Shown piece by piece: positions 1 to 8,167 of a stretch of 53,534 nucleotides of DNA. The stretch spans positions 1 to 53,534 of the forward strand of contig JABLTJ010000023.1 in assembly GCA_013166775.1 (NCBI GenBank), in the 5' to 3' direction. The position numbers and the translations under genes are program-made. The notes below the pieces were generated by a model. The model was not told the origin of the DNA and searched no databases. It saw only the letters and a program-made list of their open reading frames with translations. Position 1 is the stretch's first letter; the number at the start of each line of letters is the position of its first letter. The DNA comes from Promethearchaeati archaeon. GTDB lineage: Archaea > Asgardarchaeota > Heimdallarchaeia > Heimdallarchaeales > Heimdallarchaeaceae.

Positions 1-668
1 ACAGGATTAGGTTGAATACCTCCAAAATTACCTGAATGAACATCAGAATCAGCAGATATCAGCTCAATTCTCATAGTTACAATTCCTCTAGCACCAAATT
101 CTAGTGTAGGTTTCCATGTAGGATCTGCAGGTCCATCAGAGACAACTACTAAATCCACATCTTCAAAGAATTCAGCTTTGCTTTTGAGTGCTTGATCAAG
201 ATAAGGTGAACCTATCTCCTCTTCTCCATCAAAAACAAACTTAACGTTTACTCCCAATTCCTCAGCTTCAAGAACACATTCAATTCCACATAGATTGGCA
301 AATAATTGTCCTTTGTTGTCCCCTACCCCTCTAGCATAGATTCTACCCTCTCTTATTTCTGGTTCAAAAGGGGGAGAAACCCACTTATCAAGGGGCTCTG
401 GAGGTTGAACATCATAATGACCATAAAACAATAAAGTAATGGTGTTTTTTTTCTGAATCTGAGCTTTCCATTCAGCTATAATAGCTGGATTTCCTTCTGT
501 TTCAATTAATTCAACAAAGTCTGCTGTTTTATTCAAACGATTGATGAGCCATTTAGCAGCTTTTCTAACTTCTTCTTTTTCCCTTGTGATACTTGGTATC
601 CTTATCAGATCGAATAGATCATCTATAATCTCTTTCTTTTTAGTCTCAAAAATATCTAAACCTTTCAA
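1..668 (-). CDS. M20-family dipeptidase / deacylase, N-terminal part (runs off the left edge)
   Basis: About 222 residues are visible, and the C-terminal half lies outside the window. M20 enzymes are cytosolic di-zinc peptidases or deacylases. The visible metal motifs are YGHYDVQPP (His and Asp ligands), ARGVGDNKGQ (bridging Asp) and FDGEEEIGS (catalytic and metal Glu pair), with VSDGP beyond. The order and spacing match the CNDP/PepV-like branch rather than ArgE. The start chosen is TTG at 668-666, with GAGGT six bases upstream and no in-frame ATG before it. It reads toward the left edge and diverges from the NosD-like gene that follows. Substrate cannot be told from this part: a dipeptide is likely, an acyl-amino acid possible. 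Confidence 0.88.
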   Translation of the reverse strand, partial: MKGLDIFETKKKEIIDDLFDLIRIPSITREKEEVRKAAKWLINRLNKTADFVELIETEGNPAIIAEWKAQIQKKNTITLLFYGHYDVQPPEPLDKWVSPPFEPEIREGRIYARGVGDNKGQLFANLCGIECVLEAEELGVNVKFVFDGEEEIGSPYLDQALKSKAEFFEDVDLVVVSDGPADPTWKPTLEFGARGIVTMRIELISADSDVHSGNFGGIQPNP

Positions 669-786
669 GAATAAACCTCTTCTTCCTTTAAAATTCGTTC
701 TTTTTTAATTTTCACCTTGTAGAAGAACAAATCTTTCCTTTTATATTATGATTTTCACCTAATTTCTTGATTATTATTCAGATAAG

Positions 787-796
787 CTTTAAATAA
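787..796 (+). promoter_or_regulatory. TATA box of the NosD-like gene
   Basis: The sequence CTTTAAATAA is an archaeal TATA element. A transcript starting about 26 bases downstream (near 818) would carry a 35-base leader before the ATG at 853. This placement favours that ATG over the upstream in-frame ATG at 817, which would sit right at the transcription start. Confidence 0.5.
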
Positions 797-852
797 TTAC
801 ATAAATATTCTAGTTTTTGATACTATTAATAATAATATTAAAAGTGAATAAT

Positions 853-2469
853 ATGAGTAAATCAAAAAAATACTTAATTAATCTAGCTTTGCTTATTTCT
901 TCAATTTTCTTCATTTTAGCGATTCTAAACTCAACAATTGTTAGCACTGGTGAAATTCGATCAGAAGATAAACAAATTAATCCGAATTATACATCTCACG
1001 CTCCAATAGAAATAATTTCTGATGATAATTTTACAGATTATGGCTTTCCTGGAGAAGGAACAGATACCAATCCATATAGAATAGAGAATTTATATATTCA
1101 AGCTGAAGTTGCATACGGTATAAATATTAAATTCGTGAGAATGCACTTTGTAGTTCAAAACTGTTTAATAGAAGATGTTTCAACAGGGATCAATCTATAC
1201 GGTATTAGTTGGAATTCATGCCGCATTGAACACAATATAATGACACAGGTTAGTAAAGGAATTCATGTCTATTCAGTAACAAATGGTACTATTTTTCACA
1301 ATACAATTGAAGCTGAATATACTGGAGTTGACATAGAATCAGCAGGATACTTGGCAATAATTAATAATACTATCTCTGATACTATGTGGTCAGGAATCAA
1401 CATAGATGGTGATGCAGGCACTATTATTACAGGAAACAAATTCTATAATAGTGGAATAATGGTTAGTACTTCGTTAATGAGTTCTCTTGATACGTATACG
1501 ATAGAAAACAATTTAGTTAATGACAAACCGGTAGGGTACTTTAAGAATCAAGATGACCTAGATCTTACAACTTTAAACTATTATGGGCAGATAATTCTTT
1601 ATAATTGCCAAAGAGTTACAATCAGTAACCAAGACCTAAGATACAGTACAATAGGGGTTCTCGCGTATCAATGTAACAATATGGTGATTTATGATTGTGA
1701 TTTTGGATACAACTATGCAAGTATTTTAATGGATTCTTCAGACTACTTATATGTACATAATTGCGAATTTAAGCATAATCCTCAGTGGGAAGCATTGAGG
1801 TTAATATACTGTGATAATTGTCTGCTTTATGAAAATGACTTCGAAGATTGTTATGCTTTCTATATTTTCTATGCAGACAACATTACAATAAGAGGAAATT
1901 ATTTCTACGATGTTGGTAATGCAATGTACCTTTGTGGCCTCTCTTATATAACCGTTTATGAGAATTTGGTAATCGAAAGTAATTGTGGAGTACAAACATC
2001 TTTTGTCGATTTTGTTGAAATATATGACAACAAATTCTACCAAAACTACTACGGTGTAGAATTAACTGATTCCAATAATGCAACAATATATAGTAATCTG
2101 TTCCAAGAGAGTTCTGCTGTAGCAATAGAACTGGAGGATAGTACAGAAAATTGTACGATTTATCATAATACCTTTGTTGATAATGTTCTGATGGGGTTCT
2201 ATTCCTCTCAAGCATATGATAATGGGATAAATAATATTTGGTACAATAAAACGTTACAAGAGGGGAATTATTGGGATGATTGGACATCGGGTCCCTATGA
2301 TATTGATGGAGATGCTGGATACCAAGATCTCTACCCATTGAGTAGTCCTACGATTACTCCATTTATTCCAGAATATAATAACTCCTTTATGGCTAGTTTC
2401 ATAATAATACCAATTCTGGTTTTTATACCCTCTTTTATACAAAGAAGGAAAAAGCGAAAGCTTAGCTAA
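853..2469 (+). CDS. Secreted NosD-like right-handed beta-helix protein, membrane anchored
   Basis: A 538-residue surface protein. Residues 1-30 form a signal peptide (basic MSKSKK, then a hydrophobic run). The middle (about 60-470) is built of short imperfect repeats rich in N, G, I and Y such as 'NNTISD' and 'YNCQRVTISNQDL', typical of parallel beta-helix NosD/CASH domains. A hydrophobic helix near 510-530 followed by QRRKKRKLS is a C-terminal anchor. The opening 'DYGFPGEGTDTNPYRIENL' is a signature found again in the gene at 24464. The start at 853 has GTGA eight bases upstream. It likely faces outside and may bind or modify polysaccharide or surface protein, but no catalytic residues can be assigned. 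Its last 8 bases overlap the convergent MBL gene. Confidence 0.85.
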   Translation: MSKSKKYLINLALLISSIFFILAILNSTIVSTGEIRSEDKQINPNYTSHAPIEIISDDNFTDYGFPGEGTDTNPYRIENLYIQAEVAYGINIKFVRMHFVVQNCLIEDVSTGINLYGISWNSCRIEHNIMTQVSKGIHVYSVTNGTIFHNTIEAEYTGVDIESAGYLAIINNTISDTMWSGINIDGDAGTIITGNKFYNSGIMVSTSLMSSLDTYTIENNLVNDKPVGYFKNQDDLDLTTLNYYGQIILYNCQRVTISNQDLRYSTIGVLAYQCNNMVIYDCDFGYNYASILMDSSDYLYVHNCEFKHNPQWEALRLIYCDNCLLYENDFEDCYAFYIFYADNITIRGNYFYDVGNAMYLCGLSYITVYENLVIESNCGVQTSFVDFVEIYDNKFYQNYYGVELTDSNNATIYSNLFQESSAVAIELEDSTENCTIYHNTFVDNVLMGFYSSQAYDNGINNIWYNKTLQEGNYWDDWTSGPYDIDGDAGYQDLYPLSSPTITPFIPEYNNSFMASFIIIPILVFIPSFIQRRKKRKLS

Positions 2470-3151
2470 TTCTCTCTCTATCTTTTTTTTCTAAAATTAT
2501 CTTGATTACTTCAACACTGAATGGTTTTCCATGAGCTGGGTGAAGCTTTTTCACTCCTTCCTTAATTAATAATTCCCAACTTGAGAATACCGCATCCAGG
2601 TCTACTGCCATTGCAGGTGATTCTGGAGTTAATTTTTGAGGATAGCCGTGAGCTGTAAATCCTATGAATGCATTTCCATTTCCATCTATGACAGATATAG
2701 TTCCAGAGGTATGTCCTGGCGTATGAACTACTTTGGCATTAATCCCAAATTCTAAGAGCGAATATTCGTTATTTATAACTATATCTGGTTCAACTGGGTC
2801 ATATAAGTGCATCCTTTTTGGAATAATATTCTTAAAACATTTACCAACGAGTGTTATTGGTACAATTTCTGCTTGAATACCCCGAACAAGAGCATCCCTA
2901 TCCTTCTCATGGATCAAAACTTTCGCATTAGACGCGGTTTTTATTTTTTTCAATGCTCCTACATGATCAGAATGAGCATGCGTGACTACAATTAGTTTAA
3001 TATCTTCTTGATTGATTCTTCTTCTCTTTAATAAACGGAAATATCTTCTCGAAGTATATTTTAATCCTGCATCTATTTGAATAAAACCAAAATCAGTCTT
3101 TAGTAAGAAAACTCTAGTAAAACCTAAATTCAGCGTGATGATTTCATCCAT
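2462..3151 (-). CDS. Metallo-beta-lactamase fold protein with an altered metal site
   Basis: A 229-residue cytosolic MBL-fold protein. It has the first metal motif THAHSDHVG (H58, H60, D62, H63), a third His in HTPGHTSG (H147) and a late His in LHPAHGKP (H207). The strand that normally carries the metal-bridging Asp (usually 'fsGDxl') reads AFIGFTAHGYP, so that Asp is absent. It may therefore be a mono-metal hydrolase, use another ligand (H169 is close), or have lost activity. It overlaps the NosD-like gene tail to tail by 8 bases and sits just downstream of the winged-helix regulator on the same strand (about 20 bases), so the two are probably cotranscribed. Family is clear, substrate unknown. 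Confidence 0.85.
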   Translation of the reverse strand: MDEIITLNLGFTRVFLLKTDFGFIQIDAGLKYTSRRYFRLLKRRRINQEDIKLIVVTHAHSDHVGALKKIKTASNAKVLIHEKDRDALVRGIQAEIVPITLVGKCFKNIIPKRMHLYDPVEPDIVINNEYSLLEFGINAKVVHTPGHTSGTISVIDGNGNAFIGFTAHGYPQKLTPESPAMAVDLDAVFSSWELLIKEGVKKLHPAHGKPFSVEVIKIILEKKDRERIS

Positions 3152-3170
3152 AATTTAACATATGAACAAT

Positions 3171-3821
3171 CTAATCTTTTAGGATTTCCTTTAGATCTTT
3201 CTCATAATTTGATTTTTGCAAAAGAATCTTCAGAATAAGATAATCCTCTAGAGTATGCTGTAACTCCTCAAGGGGTAAATTACCTACAATTTCTGCAAGT
3301 TCATCAGGAAACTGTTTGAACAGTATTTCTGATTCTTCAAGCTCAAAAGAACGCAGTTTTTCTATTATCTTTTTCAGATTGTCAATAGTTGATTTATCTA
3401 CTTTGTGAGTCAAAGCAAATAGTTTTGTTAGGATTTCAACCCTCTTCTGCAATTTCTTAGGTTCCATCACTTTCTCTGTTTTGTTTGTAAGATAGAAGAA
3501 TTTGGCTGTTCTGGCAAAAAGCTTCTGTGTTACTGGTGGTTTATCTTCTTCAGTTCTATCAAGAATTCGAACCCCTGCTTGAATAACTATGTCAACATCA
3601 GACAAAGCTTTAAGGTGCCTATAAATTGTTTTTATGTCTTTAGCTTCATATTCATCTTTGGCTTTGAATTCTTCAGCAATTTCTTCAGCTGTTTTTATTC
3701 CTTCCCTAAGAATCAGAAGTATTGGTCTGTAAATGGGATTAGATAATAATTTAGTGGCTTCTTCATCGTCTACAAATTTAACTGACACTTGATTGAAATC
3801 GATTATGTCTCTAGAACTCAT
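3171..3821 (-). CDS. ArsR-like winged-helix transcription regulator
   Basis: A 216-residue DNA-binding protein. The N-terminal third holds a winged helix: 'NPIYRPILLILREGIKTAEEIAEEF' describes helix 2, and 'KTIYRHLKALSDVDIV' the recognition helix and wing. The C-terminal half is mostly charged helix and probably dimerises. An in-frame ATG lies 24 bases upstream at 3845, but a TATA box on this strand (TTTATATAA at 3866-3858) would place transcription start near 3835, downstream of that ATG, so 3821 is preferred. It diverges from the MFS exporter, and the intervening GAGAA/TTCTC repeats are the likely operator. By context it probably controls the exporter, itself and the MBL gene, perhaps as a repressor released by the exported compound. 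Confidence 0.8.
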   Translation of the reverse strand: MSSRDIIDFNQVSVKFVDDEEATKLLSNPIYRPILLILREGIKTAEEIAEEFKAKDEYEAKDIKTIYRHLKALSDVDIVIQAGVRILDRTEEDKPPVTQKLFARTAKFFYLTNKTEKVMEPKKLQKRVEILTKLFALTHKVDKSTIDNLKKIIEKLRSFELEESEILFKQFPDELAEIVGNLPLEELQHTLEDYLILKILLQKSNYEKDLKEILKD

Positions 3822-3857
3822 AAACTGTCTCTTCCAATTAGACATTGTGGGAACTGA

Positions 3858-3955
3858 TTATATAAACTTTCTCATAATAAAGTAAATCATTCTCAACGAA
3901 CAGAGAAACCTTTATATATCTATGCTATCTACACGTACTTGAGAACCATTCTCAA
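3858..3955. promoter_or_regulatory. Divergent promoter and operator between regulator and MFS exporter
   Basis: Rightward TATA box TTTATATA at 3911-3918 and leftward TATA box at 3858-3866. A perfect palindrome, TTGAGAA-CCA-TTCTCAA, lies at 3939-3955, right where rightward transcription should begin. A related inverted pair, TTCTC (3890-3894) and GAGAA (3903-3907), sits just before the rightward TATA box, and another TTTCTC lies at 3868-3873 by the leftward box. Repeated half-sites around both TATA boxes are what a dimeric winged-helix repressor would use. The assignment to the neighbouring regulator is inferred. Confidence 0.7.
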
Positions 3956-3983
3956 TCAAAAGTGAAAGCAAAGCGTGAGTAAA

Positions 3984-4085
3984 ATGATGACAATAAACAA
4001 AAAACAAGAAAATAACCAATTTGAAAGAAAAAAATCTAAGGTTGAATACTTAGAAAGGATTCTTCTTATCCGAGGAATACTCTAA
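3984..4085 (+). CDS. Possible 33-residue leader peptide upstream of the exporter
   Basis: The stretch between the exporter promoter and its ATG is about 170 bases, long for an archaeal leader. It contains a complete small reading frame beginning with two ATGs (MMTINKKQENN...) and ending RILLIRGIL. The composition is strongly basic and Lys/Asn-rich, then hydrophobic. The ribosome site is weak (GTGAG five bases before the first ATG). It ends 23 bases before the exporter start. It may be a regulatory upstream frame or chance in AT-rich DNA; there is no homology I recognise. Confidence 0.3.
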   Translation: MMTINKKQENNQFERKKSKVEYLERILLIRGIL

Positions 4086-4108
4086 TATTTTTTCAAAAGG
4101 TGTGAAAC

Positions 4109-5389
4109 ATGGAAGAACAGAATATACCAAAAGAATCGTCTTATAAAGATGTTTTCAAGAATAGAGAATTTGTCAAATTATTATCAGGACAGTTTTTTAG
4201 CAATTTTGGAGATGCTGTTTTTAGAATATCAATGGTTCTTTATGTTTATAGTATTACAGGTTCGGCAGCTAAAATGACTGTTGTTTTAGCTGTACAAACT
4301 TTACCTTGGATTCTAATAGGACCAATATCTGGTGTTTTCGCAGATAGGTTTAGCAGAAAAGCCATTATGGTTTCTGCGGATATGATCAGAGCAATTTCCA
4401 TAATTGCTATTCCCTTCCTAGGTTCAATTTATCCTTTACTAGTTATTGCATTCTTAGATGGTGTTGGTTCAGCATCTTTTGCTGCACCAAGATCTGCAGC
4501 CATCCCTGAAATTGTTGGCATGGATTCATATGTTAAAGCAATTAGTATTAGTCAGCTTATTTTTCAGATTTTTGCTGTTTTAGGACCATTAATAGCTGCT
4601 CCTCTCTATGCTTTCTTTGGAGCTCCCACTTTCTGGATAACAAGTGGATGTTATACAGTCTCTGCAATTATATTATTAATGACTAAGATTCCATCTGCTT
4701 CAAGCGAAAAGGAACCTCTATCAGTGAAAACAGTTTTTGGTGATATAAAGGAAGGACTAGGATATCTTTTCAAGAATCCAATAATAAAAATCTTGATCAT
4801 ATTATTTACCTTTGTTGTTATAGGTTCCTCCTTTGCTAGCCCCTTACTTTATCCTTGGATATTTGAAGTTCGGCATGGAGGAGCTCCTTTGTTAGAGCAG
4901 CTAGCACAAACAGAATTTGGAATCATAGGTGCAATAGTAGCTTTTGGAACTGTTGTAGGCAATTTACTCTTTGGAAAATTTGAGAAAAAAATAGGTAGAT
5001 CTAAAGCAATAATCTTTGGTGTACTCTCATTAGTAGTCTACTATGTGATATTCCAATTTAATCCATCAATCTATATTATTGGTGCTTTTGCTCTAATAAT
5101 GGGTACATTGAATGGAATGGGAAATTTGAGTATTAATGCATTCTTCGCAGAAGAAGTTCCAAATGAGATAAGAGGACGCGCTTATAGTGCAACTAATGCC
5201 TATATCACCATCTTTAGTGTAATATGTTTATCTCTCTCTGGAGTGACTTCAGAATATATTGGCTTAGCTAACACAATGTTGATGGCTAGTGTAATAGTCT
5301 TCGTTGGTATTTTACTTCTTGGGATTAAAACTAGAATGTTAGATTTTTCCAGATATCAACCAGAGGTATCACACTCAATCGGTGACTGA
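4109..5389 (+). CDS. MFS exporter, DHA3 / macrolide-efflux type
   Basis: A 426-residue polytopic membrane protein with about 12 helices. After a short cytosolic tail it begins 'LLSGQFFSNFGDAVFRISM', characteristic of MefA/DHA3 exporters. The loop 2-3 motif is GVFADRFSRKAIM, with a second copy of the pattern near 'FGKFEKKIGRSKAIIFG' in the second half. The ATG at 4109 has GGTG eight bases upstream. It probably pumps drugs or other amphipathic compounds out with proton antiport. It is divergent from a winged-helix regulator and has the operator palindrome at its transcription start, the usual set-up for an inducible efflux pump. A strong hairpin terminator follows. Confidence 0.85.
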   Translation: MEEQNIPKESSYKDVFKNREFVKLLSGQFFSNFGDAVFRISMVLYVYSITGSAAKMTVVLAVQTLPWILIGPISGVFADRFSRKAIMVSADMIRAISIIAIPFLGSIYPLLVIAFLDGVGSASFAAPRSAAIPEIVGMDSYVKAISISQLIFQIFAVLGPLIAAPLYAFFGAPTFWITSGCYTVSAIILLMTKIPSASSEKEPLSVKTVFGDIKEGLGYLFKNPIIKILIILFTFVVIGSSFASPLLYPWIFEVRHGGAPLLEQLAQTEFGIIGAIVAFGTVVGNLLFGKFEKKIGRSKAIIFGVLSLVVYYVIFQFNPSIYIIGAFALIMGTLNGMGNLSINAFFAEEVPNEIRGRAYSATNAYITIFSVICLSLSGVTSEYIGLANTMLMASVIVFVGILLLGIKTRMLDFSRYQPEVSHSIGD

Positions 5390-5408
5390 AAACATTCACT
5401 TGATCTGA

Positions 5409-5438
5409 GTGAGTTCTTCACAGAGCTCACACTTTTTT
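5409..5438 (+). terminator. Hairpin terminator after the MFS exporter
   Basis: GTGAG TTCT at 5409-5417 pairs with AGAG CTCAC at 5422-5430 (nine pairs, one of them G-T) around the loop TCAC. It is followed by a run of six T at 5433-5438. This is a factor-independent-looking terminator placed 20 bases after the stop codon. Confidence 0.65.
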
Positions 5439-5522
5439 ATCTTTACACCAATATGATTATAAGTTATAAAAAGTGACATTCAATTGAAGATTTAGGGTTA
5501 AAACTCAATCTGGCGTCACAAA

Positions 5523-7073
5523 ATGAGGAAAAGGAAAATAGTATTAGGTCTCCTTCTGATCATCTGATTCATTACATCTATTGTTATCACTAATAATTAT
5601 TTTAAGCAAAATGAAATCTGTTGTTCATTAAATGGTTTAGATACTTATGAATTCAATATAACAGAAAAAGATCCATCAACTTTAGGTTTGAAAGAATGGT
5701 TGGAAGACTTTAATCATCTATATGATTTTATTGAAGCGAATAATGCTTATCTTCCACTCAAAGAAAGGACACATGGTTATGATTGGTTGGAATTAAAACA
5801 GAATTACATTGAGAGAATTGAAAATGCAACATATAACGAAGATTTTCTTGTTATTTTGATGGATGCTATACAAGCTCTCCAGAATAGGCATTCATGCGTT
5901 ATGTTCCCTGAATCCATATCATACTATCACAGTTACTACAAGAATATGTATCCTTTCTGTAAAGTGTTCAGTGATGATGTTCTCAAAGCTTCTGAGTATT
6001 GGAAATCAATATTTGAATGCTGCTATGATGTGAAATATTGTTGCAAATTTGAAAGCTTAATTATTTATGAAAAAGGGGATTATGTAGTTCACCATCAAAC
6101 TGATTCAAGTGAAAAATTAATCGGAGGGAGATTGATAGTGAAAGCTGTAAATGGTATCCAGATTGATGATGCAATAAAAGGTTGTTTTGAGGTAGATTAT
6201 ATTGACTGGGATTTTCAAAGAAATAAAAGTTACGTCTGGATGATATCCCCTAGAACTTTCGGAAAGAATGCTTTGTTTACTTTAGAAGATTCTGAAGGTT
6301 CAGAGATAGATATGAGCTTTTGCTGTGAAAAAGATTACTCTATTCAACCATACAAATACCCTGAACTGCCATTAGATTTCAAAATCTGGCCTGAGAAGAA
6401 TACTTGCTATATGAATGTTCAAACTTTCGATTTGAGTATTGATGGATACAGTAAAGCTTTTCGTAATTTCTACAAGCAAATAGTGGATTATGAACACTTG
6501 ATTATTGATATACGTGGTAACACAGGCGGTTTTTATTCCACATGGATAAATAATATAGTCTTGCCTTTACTCTCTAAGGAAGAAAAACTGCAATTTTATC
6601 TAGTCTTTAAGACTGATGAATATATTAACTGTTTTCGTGAGTATTATGATTTTACTACTAATGTGCCAAAAAACACACTTGATTTTTTACCTCCCGAGGT
6701 GCATGAAGAAGATTATAACATCTATGATTATTCTTTTAGTTTTTACCCAATTTACAAAACCACTTTCAATGGTGAGATTATATTGCTGACAGATAATGTA
6801 GTATATTCTGCTGCTGAAGCATTTACTTCATTCTGTAAACAAACAGGTTTCGCTACAATTTATGGTACAACAAGTGGAGGTGATGGGATTACACCGTGGC
6901 CTCTTTACTATGTCCTTCCTAATAGCAAAATTGTTATTCAGCTTCCATCAGCAATGGGTCTGGATCATTTAGGAAACGCCAATGAAGAAGTTAGAACACA
7001 ACCTGATGTTTTCTTTGAAAGCGATTTTGGTGATTATAACGAATTAATAGAGTATGTACTTAGCATAATCTAA
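5523..7073 (+). pseudogene. Secreted S41-family peptidase, signal segment interrupted by an in-frame TGA
   Basis: The frame from ATG 5523 to 7073 encodes 516 codons, open except for TGA at 5565-5567 (codon 15). Codons 1-22 spell a signal/anchor segment, MRKRKIVLGLLLII, then the stop, then FITSIVITNN. A TATA box (TTATAAAAAG, 5464-5473) fits a start at 5523. After the stop the first usable codon is TTG at 5688, which has no ribosome site and would give a cytosolic protein. The body is S41/tricorn-like: an early His in QNRHSCVMF, the strand 'EHLIIDIRGNTGGFYSTW', the nucleophile region in NVVYSAAEAF, and GTTSGGDGITPW, which lacks the CtpA-type lysine. The rest of the gene is intact, so the nonsense change is recent or a read error. 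Confidence 0.7.
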
Positions 7074-7078
7074 AATCT

Positions 7079-7579
7079 CTAACTCCACTTGATTCTTTCA
7101 CATTTCCACTCTCTTAGGGTTTTAGCGAGCTCACCTAGATGAAATGAGTTGTGTCTTAATAGATAAACAAGTTTTTCGTAGATCGATTTAAACCAGTGAA
7201 AACCATCCTTCTTAAGTAAATCCTTATCACTCTTCTCTTTAAGGAAATTTATGACTCTTTCGTTAATATCTTCAAGATATTCAAACAGAAACTTTTTTGT
7301 TATTTCAGATTTTTTCTTACTAATTATTTTTTTAGAATCTTCATTCCAATCGAAACCAGCTCTTGATCCCCATTTCATACCTTCATGCGTGTCTCTTATG
7401 TAAAACTCTGCTGTCTCAATTATATGGTAGATAGTCCACGAATAAGACCATTCTCCAATACTTTCATGGAATTTTTCATCAGGGCATTTAATTAGAGCTT
7501 CTCGTAACATTATCCATTTTCCTTTGAATTGGCCAAGTAAAGCATCATTAAAAGTTGCTTCAATTCCTTCCTTTTTCAT
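7079..7579 (-). CDS. DinB-like (YfiT/DUF664 type) four-helix protein
   Basis: A 166-residue cytosolic protein with the DinB-fold metal triad: H52 in TIYHIIE, and H143 and H147 in RHNSFHLGE. The family includes mycothiol- and bacillithiol-dependent transferases and many proteins of unknown role; the metal-binding histidines are complete here. The start ATG at 7579 is the first in frame. It converges with the S41 gene (stops 6 bases apart) and diverges from a second DinB-fold gene about 110 bases away, so the two may be an old duplication, though they are only distantly alike. No thiol cofactor pathway is visible nearby. Confidence 0.8.
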   Translation of the reverse strand: MKKEGIEATFNDALLGQFKGKWIMLREALIKCPDEKFHESIGEWSYSWTIYHIIETAEFYIRDTHEGMKWGSRAGFDWNEDSKKIISKKKSEITKKFLFEYLEDINERVINFLKEKSDKDLLKKDGFHWFKSIYEKLVYLLRHNSFHLGELAKTLREWKCERIKWS

Positions 7580-7690
7580 TCAGAATACCTAGTGTGTATA
7601 CAGATTTTTACTTTATTAATTTTTCAGTTTAAAGTTCTAATTTAAACAATTTCCAAAAACTATTAATTTCTTTCTTCTTATTCTGTTACT

Positions 7691-8167
7691 ATGATAGAAA
7701 TTCTACAAGATGTGTTCAAAAAAGGTTTAGAAGGATATGATTCTCATATTAATCCAGAAAAAGCATTATCAGAAGTTGATTCAGAATTATGTAAGAAAAA
7801 TCTAGATGGTTTCCCACACTCAATCTGTGATCTCTTACACCATATGATTACCTGGCAAGATGTGGTTGTTGATTCCATTAAAGGAAAGGATATTGATTGG
7901 GATGATATTTCGAAAAATAAGAACTGGCCTACTTTAGAATCAAAAGAAGATGCTTCAAATTTTGATAAATTAAAGAATAGATTCTTGGAAGGAATTCAGC
8001 AAGTATCCAATATAATTATAAATACTGATTTATCTAAATCAATTTCTTCATGGAGAAATATTCCTAATGTGCAAGCTCTAATGATAGTTGTTACTCATAA
8101 TTCATATCACTTGGGTCAGATAATGGTTTTGAAAAAGAATCTTTTAGAAAAAGGAGCTGATAATTAA
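7691..8167 (+). CDS. DinB-like four-helix protein
   Basis: A 158-residue cytosolic protein of the DinB superfamily. The likely metal ligands are H50 or H51 in DLLHHMITWQD, and H136 and H140 in VVTHNSYHLGQI. The N-terminal 'EALSEVDSEL' style helix and the tryptophan after the first His are typical of the fold. Its stop overlaps the ATG of the following aldo/keto reductase by one base (TAATGA), so the two are translationally coupled and may act on the same kind of substrate. It is divergent from the DinB-like gene at 7079. Specific function unknown. Confidence 0.8.
   Translation: MIEILQDVFKKGLEGYDSHINPEKALSEVDSELCKKNLDGFPHSICDLLHHMITWQDVVVDSIKGKDIDWDDISKNKNWPTLESKEDASNFDKLKNRFLEGIQQVSNIIINTDLSKSISSWRNIPNVQALMIVVTHNSYHLGQIMVLKKNLLEKGADN

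Noticed and set aside
1801..2442. Several reverse-strand frames under the first NosD-like gene
   Set aside because: They are shadows of a repetitive coding sequence, with no start signals or domain features.
5565..5567. Selenocysteine at the TGA of the S41 gene
   Set aside because: The codon lies in the hydrophobic core of a signal peptide, where Sec has no role, and archaeal SECIS elements sit in untranslated regions and could not be identified here. Not excluded, but weak.
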